Assembly: GCF_008086045.1 (NCBI RefSeq)
Contig: NZ_VSEY01000058.1
Location: 1-64,000 of the forward strand
Reading direction: 5' to 3'
DNA length: 64,000 nucleotides
Source of the DNA: Nonomuraea sp. PA05
GTDB lineage: Bacteria > Actinomycetota > Actinomycetes > Streptosporangiales > Streptosporangiaceae
This document shows positions 58,524 to 64,000 of the stretch, piece by piece (within the stretch, counting starts at the first letter, position 1; each line of letters begins with the position of its first letter). Under the pieces are notes generated by a model. That model did not search any database. It was not told the origin of the DNA and was given only the letters and a program-made list of their open reading frames with translations. The position numbers were made by a program, and so were the translations under genes.

Positions 58524-61094
58524 ATGCACCGACATCGCTTCACCCGGCGAGCCGTCACAGCCGCCACCGTCCTGGCGTTAGCCTCCGTGACCATGACACC
58601 CGCCCGCGCCCAGGCCGCGCCCGACGTGGTCGCCGTGGACTTCGCCCAGCGCACGGGCCCCGTCCACGGCGGCGCGACCGGCATGCTCTACGGCCTGTCC
58701 GACCCGGGCGTACCGGGCGACTCCCTGCTCGCCGGCGCGCGCCCCCGCACCGTCGCGCAGAAGGCCCCCGACGGCGACCAGCACCCCAACGGCGACGCGC
58801 TGAAGATCGCCGACGGCTTCCTCGCCGCCGGCGGCGAGGAGATCGTCGTCTACATGCAGGACGTCTACAGCCAGTGGCCCTACGAGAACCTCGGCATCGA
58901 CGACTACCTGGCCAAGGTGGACACGATGGTCCGCAAGGTCGTCCGCGACCGGCCGCGGGACAAGGACAGGTTCGTCTGGGTGCCGTTCAACGAGCCCGAC
59001 GGGATCTGGTACCAGGACTGGGCCGCGCTCAAGGACAAGTTCTTCAGCGACTGGAAGAGGGTCGTCGAGCGCATCCGCTCCATCGACCCCGCCGCCCGCG
59101 TCGTCGGCCCCAACGAGGCCAGGTACAACCCGGGCCGCCTGCGCGACTTCCTCACCTGGGCCAGGGACAACGACACCCTGCCCGACATCATGGCCTGGCA
59201 CGAGCTGTCGCGCGGCAGCCTGGCCGACTACCGCGGCCACTACCGGCACTACCGCGCCCTGGAGCGCGAGCTGGGCATCGGCCCGCTGCCGATCAACATC
59301 GACGAGTACGGCAACCGCCGCGACATGTCCGTCCCCGGCCAGATGATCCAGTGGATCTCCCTGTTCGAGGACACCAAGGTCGACGCCGACATGGCGTACT
59401 GGACCTACGCCGGCAACCTCGACGACCATGCCGTGCGCACCCGCCAGGCCAACGGCGGCTGGTGGCTGCTCAAGTGGTACGCCGACCTGACCGGGCAGAC
59501 GGTCAGGGTCACCCCGCCGCAGCCGGACGTCCCGGACACCGTGCAGGCCGTCGCGGCCCTCGACGAGCCCGCGCGGCGCGGCACCGTCCTGGTCGGCGGC
59601 GGCGCGGCGCCCGTCCGGCTCGACCTCACCGGCCTCGACCCGGCCGTCTTCGGCGGGCAGGTGGACGTCGTCGTGTCGAGGACGTCCTGGACCGGGTACG
59701 AGGGCGACGCGCTCAGGCCGCCCGTCGTCGCCGCCCGCCGCACCACCACGACCGGCGGCAGGCTCAGCGTGGACCTGCCCGGCGGGGACGTCATGGCCGC
59801 CTACCGGGTGACGATCGTCCCGTCGAGCGGCCCCGCCCCCGCCGCCGACGCGCCCTGGACGACGTCGGTGGAGGCCGAGTCCGCCACCCTCACCGCGGCC
59901 CAGGCCTACGACCAGGACACCACGGCCGACCCCCAGCGGTACGCGACCTCCGGCAAGCGGGACGTCGGCTCCATGAACCAGCCCGGCTCCGCGGTGACGT
60001 TCCCCGTCACCGTCCCGCGCGCAGGCCGCTACCGCCTCGGCGTCTACCACGGCGCGAACAAGGCGCCCGGCAGGCACGCGCTGTTCGTGGACGGCGCCAT
60101 GAACCAGATCGTGCAGTACTCGGCGAACCTCGGCTGGACCTACCGGGGCCGCACCGACGTCCTGCTCGACCTGACCGCGGGCACCCACCGGCTCTCGCTG
60201 CGCACCAGCGCCGACGGGACGGCCCTGCTGCCCGGCAGCGACATCACCCTCGACAAGTTCGACCTCACCGAGGTCACCGGCCCCGCGCGGGCGGCGTTCC
60301 CGGCCGACGAGGCCAGGCTCTCCGGCGGCGCCCGGCTCGACCGCTCCGGCGCGTGGCCCGCCGTCGTCCTGGGCGGCGGGGCCCGTGCCACGTTCTTCGT
60401 CGCCGCCGCCGAGGACGGCTACCACGACCTGACCCTGTCCTACCGCGCCGCCAGGGCCGGCGACCTGGACGTCCGCGTGGACGGGCGCTCCGTCCAGGGC
60501 GTGCGGGCCACCCGCCAGGGTGACGGGACGTCACGCGCCCGCGTGTACCTCCCGGCGGGCATCTCGAAGGTCGAGGTCGGCGGCCCGCCGGGGCTGAACC
60601 TGCGCGAGCTGGTCACCGTACGGGCCGCGCAGGCGGACACGGCGGTGCACCGGGTCGAGGCCGAGCAGGCCCGCCTGTCCGGCACGGCCCGCCGGGTCGG
60701 CGCGACCGGCGGCTCGAACGCCTCCGCCGGCGCCTACGTGGGAGACCTCGGCAACGGCGCGGGCAACACGATCACGCTCACCCGCCCCGCCGCCTTCGGC
60801 CCCGGCCAGTACGTCCTGGTGACGCACTACGCCAACGCCGACAGGAACACCGGGCACCCGTACAACACCGACGTCATCAGCCGCTTCCTCGACATCACCG
60901 AGACCGGCGGCGCGACGACGCGCGGAGTGTTCCGGCACAACTACGCCTGGGACAACTTCTGGCCCCAGGCCACCCCGCTCACCCTCACCACCGCGAACGG
61001 CGCCGTCGTCCTCGGCAACGCCGCCGCGTACGGGCCGAACGTGGACCGGCTGGAGCTGGCCAGGTTCGTCCTTGAGGTGGAGAACCGCGCCTGA
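58524..61094 (+). CDS. Secreted GH39-like glycoside hydrolase with CBM35/CBM6-type modules
   Basis: 856 residues, Sec signal (HRFTRRAVTAATVLALASVTMT to ARA-QA). A clan-A barrel (~35-350) with the acid/base Glu in VPFNEPDGIWYQD and nucleophile Glu in INIDEYGNRRDM, then a beta domain (~350-450) and two carbohydrate-binding modules (~455-595: VEAESATLTAAQAYD; ~680-855: RVEAEQARLSGTARRV). Best fit is GH39 or a related clan-A family; substrate not readable. GAGAGG is 7 nt before ATG. The twin palindromes suggest sugar-inducible expression. Confidence 0.78.
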   Translation: MHRHRFTRRAVTAATVLALASVTMTPARAQAAPDVVAVDFAQRTGPVHGGATGMLYGLSDPGVPGDSLLAGARPRTVAQKAPDGDQHPNGDALKIADGFLAAGGEEIVVYMQDVYSQWPYENLGIDDYLAKVDTMVRKVVRDRPRDKDRFVWVPFNEPDGIWYQDWAALKDKFFSDWKRVVERIRSIDPAARVVGPNEARYNPGRLRDFLTWARDNDTLPDIMAWHELSRGSLADYRGHYRHYRALERELGIGPLPINIDEYGNRRDMSVPGQMIQWISLFEDTKVDADMAYWTYAGNLDDHAVRTRQANGGWWLLKWYADLTGQTVRVTPPQPDVPDTVQAVAALDEPARRGTVLVGGGAAPVRLDLTGLDPAVFGGQVDVVVSRTSWTGYEGDALRPPVVAARRTTTTGGRLSVDLPGGDVMAAYRVTIVPSSGPAPAADAPWTTSVEAESATLTAAQAYDQDTTADPQRYATSGKRDVGSMNQPGSAVTFPVTVPRAGRYRLGVYHGANKAPGRHALFVDGAMNQIVQYSANLGWTYRGRTDVLLDLTAGTHRLSLRTSADGTALLPGSDITLDKFDLTEVTGPARAAFPADEARLSGGARLDRSGAWPAVVLGGGARATFFVAAAEDGYHDLTLSYRAARAGDLDVRVDGRSVQGVRATRQGDGTSRARVYLPAGISKVEVGGPPGLNLRELVTVRAAQADTAVHRVEAEQARLSGTARRVGATGGSNASAGAYVGDLGNGAGNTITLTRPAAFGPGQYVLVTHYANADRNTGHPYNTDVISRFLDITETGGATTRGVFRHNYAWDNFWPQATPLTLTTANGAVVLGNAAAYGPNVDRLELARFVLEVENRA

Positions 61095-61103
61095 CCCGGC
61101 ACG

Positions 61104-61132
61104 GCCCGCCGGGGAACGGCCCCGGCGGGCCC
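61104..61132. terminator. Bidirectional terminator between GH39 and P450 genes
   Basis: Perfect 12-bp stem GGCCCGCCGGGG (61104-61115) and CCCCGGCGGGCC (61121-61132), 5-nt loop, followed by CTTTCA, between convergent genes. Confidence 0.85.
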
Positions 61133-61134
61133 TT

Positions 61135-62358
61135 TCACCAGGTGACGGGCAGTTCGTAGGCGCCGTAGACGAACCCGTCGTGCTTGAACGGGATCTGCTC
61201 CACCTCGGCGGCGAGCGCCAGGGACGGGATCCGCCGCAGCAGCGTGGGGTAGGCGACCTGCAGCTCCATCCGCGCCAGCGACTGCCCGAGGCACTGGTGC
61301 ACGCCGTACCCGAACGTCACGTGCGAGCGGGCGTTGCGGCCCACGTCGAGGCGGTCCGGGTCGGGGAAGACGGCCGGGTCGCGGTTGGCGACCTCGTTGA
61401 CGGCCAGGATGCCCTCGCCCGCCCGGATGACCTGGCCGCCGATCTCGATGTCCTCCAGCGCGACCCGGCGCAGCCCGCCGTGCGTGATCGTCAGGTAGCG
61501 CAGCAGCTCCTCGACCGCCGCCGCCACCTGCGGGTCGTCGCCCTTGCGCAGGGCGTCCGCCTGGTCGGGCTGCCGGAGCAGGGCCAGCGTGCCCAGGGTG
61601 ATCATGTTCGCGGTGGTCTCGTGGCCGGCGAACAGCATCAGCACGCCCATCTGCGTGGCCTCCTGCTGCGACAGCTCACCGGCCGCGATCCGCTCGGCCA
61701 GCCCGGACAGCAGGTCGTCGCCGGGCTTGTCCACCTTCTCGCCGAGCAGCGTGTACAGGTACGCGCCCAGGGCGTACTGGGCCTGCCCGCGCACCTCTGC
61801 CGAGGAGTCGCGGTTGATGATGGTCCTGCTGTTGGCCTGGAAGAACTCGTGGTCGTCGTACGGCACGCCGAGCAGGTTCGAGATCACCAGCGACGGCAGC
61901 GGCAGCGAGAACGCCTCGACCAGATCGACCGGCTTCGGCCCGGCGAGCATCGCGTCCACCAGGTCGTCCGCGATCCGCTGCGTCGCCGGGCGCATCGCCT
62001 CCACCCGCCTGACGGTGAACGCCCCGGTGACCATCCGCCGCAGCCGGGCGTGCTCCGGGTCGTCCATGAGGATGAAGCTGATGCCGCCCTCGCCGTCCTC
62101 ACGCGCGGCCATGGCCTCCATGGCCGCCGCCTCGACCGCGGAGAGCCTGGGCAGGCCGCGCGCCGGCTCGACGCTGACCCGGGGATGGGCGAGCACGGCG
62201 CGGTGCTCGGCGTGGCTCGTCACCAGCCAGGCCATGGTGCCGTCCCACAGCCGGACCCGGGTCAGCGGGCCCTCCTCCTGCCGTGCCCGCATCGCGGGCG
62301 CGGGATCCAGCGGGCACGCCGCCGACCTGGCGATGTCGTACTCGGGGATGGTCGTCAC
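61135..62358 (-). CDS. Cytochrome P450 (CYP105-like)
   Basis: 407 residues. I-helix MLFAGHETTANMI, ExxR in EELLRYL, heme loop FGYGVHQCLG with the thiolate Cys; class I bacterial P450 layout. GTG 62358 with AAGGAG 7 nt upstream. It needs ferredoxin and reductase from elsewhere. Divergent from a TetR gene, which probably represses it and is released by its substrate. Confidence 0.92.
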   Translation of the reverse strand: MTTIPEYDIARSAACPLDPAPAMRARQEEGPLTRVRLWDGTMAWLVTSHAEHRAVLAHPRVSVEPARGLPRLSAVEAAAMEAMAAREDGEGGISFILMDDPEHARLRRMVTGAFTVRRVEAMRPATQRIADDLVDAMLAGPKPVDLVEAFSLPLPSLVISNLLGVPYDDHEFFQANSRTIINRDSSAEVRGQAQYALGAYLYTLLGEKVDKPGDDLLSGLAERIAAGELSQQEATQMGVLMLFAGHETTANMITLGTLALLRQPDQADALRKGDDPQVAAAVEELLRYLTITHGGLRRVALEDIEIGGQVIRAGEGILAVNEVANRDPAVFPDPDRLDVGRNARSHVTFGYGVHQCLGQSLARMELQVAYPTLLRRIPSLALAAEVEQIPFKHDGFVYGAYELPVTW

Positions 62359-62543
62359 TGTCGTCTCCTTCGTGAAGAGATCACGGAGCGCGCAAGGACT
62401 TCAGGCCCGGGCCGGCGTTTGCGTAGGCTGTCCTTCCGACAACCCTCGCCCGGCACGCCTCGCCGGCACGGCCGAGGACCTGCGGCGGCCTGCGGGGCCG
62501 GGCCGTCGCGGGCGGTGCGAGGCCCCCGGTGCGGTGAAAGACG
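62359..62543. promoter_or_regulatory. Divergent P450/TetR promoter region
   Basis: 185 bp. The imperfect palindrome GGCTGTCCTTCCGACAACC (62427-62445, arms TGTC/GACA) is the only candidate operator I see; no clear promoter boxes. Confidence 0.35.
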
Positions 62544-63197
62544 ATGAGCGGCAAGATGACCCGGGTCGAGCAGGTCAGCGCCACCAGGGAGGCGCTGCTG
62601 GCGGCGGCCGAGCGGCTGTTCGCCGAACGCGGGGTGCACGCCGTCGGCAACCGGCAGATCAGCGAGGCGGCGGGCCAGGGCAACAACGCCGCCGTCACCT
62701 ACCACTTCGGGACCAAGGCCGACCTCATCCGCGCCATCGCCCGCAAGCACGCCGAGCAGCTCGAAGGCATCCGCGCCCGCATGATGGGCGACATCGCCGA
62801 CTCCACCGACCTGCGCGACTGGGTCGCCTGCCTGGTCCGCCCGCTCACCGAGCACCTGGAGAGCCTCGGCAGCCCCACCTGGTACGCCCGCTTCACCGCC
62901 CAGGTCATGGCCGACCCCGCGCTCAACGCCATCATGGTGGACGAGGCCATGAGCGCCGCCCCCGTGCTGCGGCTCTTTCGCCACGGCCTGACCCGCTGCC
63001 TGCCCGGCCTGCCCGCCGACGTCCGCGTCGAACGGGGCGTCATGGCCCGGCACCTGATCGTCCAGATGTGCGTGGAGCGGGAACGAGCACTGGCCGACCA
63101 CAGCCCCACCTTCCGTCCCACCTGGTCCGCCACAGCCGACGGCCTGATCGACGCGATCGTCGCGCTGTGGCGGGCACCCGTCTCCGACCCATCGTGA
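62544..63197 (+). CDS. TetR-family regulator
   Basis: 217 residues: LLAAAERLFAERGVHAVGNR, GNNAAVTYHFGTKADLI helix-turn-helix, and a TetR_C-like domain (WYARFTAQVMADPALNAIM). Divergent from the P450 gene, which is the likely target. ATG 62544 has only weak GTGAAAG upstream; the ATG at 62556 is possible. The C-domain type (with VMARHLIVQMCVERERAL) resembles regulators of P450 and efflux genes. Confidence 0.85.
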   Translation: MSGKMTRVEQVSATREALLAAAERLFAERGVHAVGNRQISEAAGQGNNAAVTYHFGTKADLIRAIARKHAEQLEGIRARMMGDIADSTDLRDWVACLVRPLTEHLESLGSPTWYARFTAQVMADPALNAIMVDEAMSAAPVLRLFRHGLTRCLPGLPADVRVERGVMARHLIVQMCVERERALADHSPTFRPTWSATADGLIDAIVALWRAPVSDPS

Positions 63198-63255
63198 TGC
63201 CGTCCCGGCTCGCCGGGAAGGCCTGGCACGGGTCCCGAGCCCCGCAGGAGCCACG

Positions 63256-63564
63256 ATGATCGCCAGGATCTGGCACGCGACCGCCACCCCGGCCGGCGCG
63301 GACGCCTACCAGCGCCACTTCACCACCGCCGTCCTCCCCGGACTGCGCAGGACCGGCGGCCACCGCGGCGCCTACGTGCTCCGGCGCACCATGGACGACC
63401 ACGTCGAACTGCAGGTCATCACCCTCTGGGAGTCGCTCGACTCGATCAGGGCCTTCGCCGGGGACGGCGTCGTCACGGCGGTGGTCGAGCCCGACGCCCG
63501 CGCCGTCCTGCTCTCCTACGACACCACCGTCACCCACCACGACGTGCTCACGGCCGTACCCTGA
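63256..63564 (+). CDS. Antibiotic-biosynthesis-monooxygenase (ABM) domain protein
   Basis: 102 residues, dimeric ferredoxin-like ABM fold: MIARIWHATATPAGADAYQ, LPGLRRTGGHRGAYVLRR, VITLWESLDSIRAFAG. Such small proteins act as cofactor-free monooxygenases or stress proteins. GGAGCC precedes ATG 63256. Downstream of the TetR gene by 58 bp, perhaps co-transcribed. Confidence 0.82.
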   Translation: MIARIWHATATPAGADAYQRHFTTAVLPGLRRTGGHRGAYVLRRTMDDHVELQVITLWESLDSIRAFAGDGVVTAVVEPDARAVLLSYDTTVTHHDVLTAVP

Positions 63565-63619
63565 CGGAGGCGGCGCCCGCGCGGTCAGTGCGTCCCCCGG
63601 CACGTGAGATGCTGCGAGG

Positions 63620-64000
63620 ATGACCACGACTGAACATGCCGAACCGGCCCCCCGCCGCAGGCGGGGCCGTCCAGGCCATGACCAGTCGGCGATCCTGCGC
63701 GCCGCCGTCGAGCTGTTCAACCGGCGTGGGTACGACGCCACCAGCATGGGCGACCTGGCCAAGGAGCTGGGGCTGACCAAGCCGGCCATCTACCACCACG
63801 TCACCGGCAAGGAGCAGCTGCTCGGCCAGGCGCTCGACGACGCCCTCGACGAGCTCACCTCCGTCGTGACCGAGGCGTCGGAGCAGCGGCCGGGGGAAGG
63901 CGCTTACCAGCGGTTGCGCGGGGTGGTGCGGCGCAGCGTGGAGGTGCTGGTCGCGCACCAGCCGTCCGTCACGCTGCTGCTGCGGGTGCGCGGCAACAGC
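63620..64000 (+). CDS. TetR-family regulator, partial (3' end outside window)
   Basis: 127 codons from ATG 63620, open to the window edge. Basic start (APRRRRGRPGHDQ), helix-turn-helix AVELFNRRGYDATSMGDLAK and LTKPAIYHHVTGKEQ, a third TetR in this half of the window. GCGAGG is close upstream (spacing 1-2 nt, weak). Confidence 0.88.
   Translation, partial: MTTTEHAEPAPRRRRGRPGHDQSAILRAAVELFNRRGYDATSMGDLAKELGLTKPAIYHHVTGKEQLLGQALDDALDELTSVVTEASEQRPGEGAYQRLRGVVRRSVEVLVAHQPSVTLLLRVRGNS

Overview
This is 64 kb of very GC-rich actinomycete chromosome. GTG and TTG starts, stop-start overlaps, Tat substrates, SARP regulators and many secreted carbohydrate-active enzymes all point that way. A stand-alone rpoB end at the left edge, not followed by rpoC, suggests a Nonomuraea-like member of the Streptosporangiales, because a second rpoB is known in Nonomuraea. 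The genus is an inference.

Layout. 1-9.9 kb: 3' end of rpoB, a membrane Ser/Thr kinase, a secreted GH87 alpha-1,3-glucanase, a serine hydrolase behind a large palindrome, a GATase1-AraC regulator, and a membrane protein whose tail is a 20-unit 18-bp minisatellite, coupled to a SARP regulator. 9.8-16.5 kb: a small redox regulon (Tat FAD oxidoreductase, TetR, FAD monooxygenase) sharing one 20-bp operator, an ADP-ribosyltransferase-like tail fragment, a PAS-LuxR regulator, a secreted alpha/beta hydrolase and a membrane protein. 16.46-21.37 kb: a transposase-less Tn3-type cassette with terminal inverted repeats and a perfect 5-bp target duplication. It carries a GntR/ABC-transporter operon, a decayed IS4-type element and a truncated tyrosine recombinase. 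21.4-33.1 kb: a glycan module with an L-fucose/L-arabinose isomerase-like protein, a discoidin protein, PhoD phosphatase, a DeoR regulator, a sugar ABC importer and a GH106-like rhamnosidase. 33-44.6 kb: a FetB-like permease, GAF and GAF-PP2C signalling proteins, a decayed S1 protease end, a TetR-glycosyltransferase pair, secreted proteins, GH92 with GT4, and a SARP-like regulator. 44.6-50.5 kb: an unusual four-gene operon ending in a 1258-residue three-part enzyme (subtilase, M15 peptidase, alpha/beta-like domain) preceded by three small proteins I cannot assign. 50.9-56.7 kb: a secreted FG-GAP protein, a 1484-residue Ala-rich HINT polymorphic toxin and its probable immunity protein, closed by a 16-bp-stem terminator. 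56.7-64 kb: an esterase-like/phytase propeller protein next to a decayed paralogous end, a GH39-like glycosidase behind twin palindromes, and a P450/TetR/monooxygenase/TetR group running off the right edge.

Working together: the window is dominated by extracellular glycan use (GH87, GH106, GH92, GH39 and a sugar importer with its DeoR switch), local regulation by self-contained regulator-operator pairs, and competition functions (the toxin-immunity operon, the ABC cassette and possibly the protease operon). The strongest candidates for something undescribed are the Tn3-type passenger cassette and the protease operon, two of whose encoded proteins share an acidic EEPFED motif.
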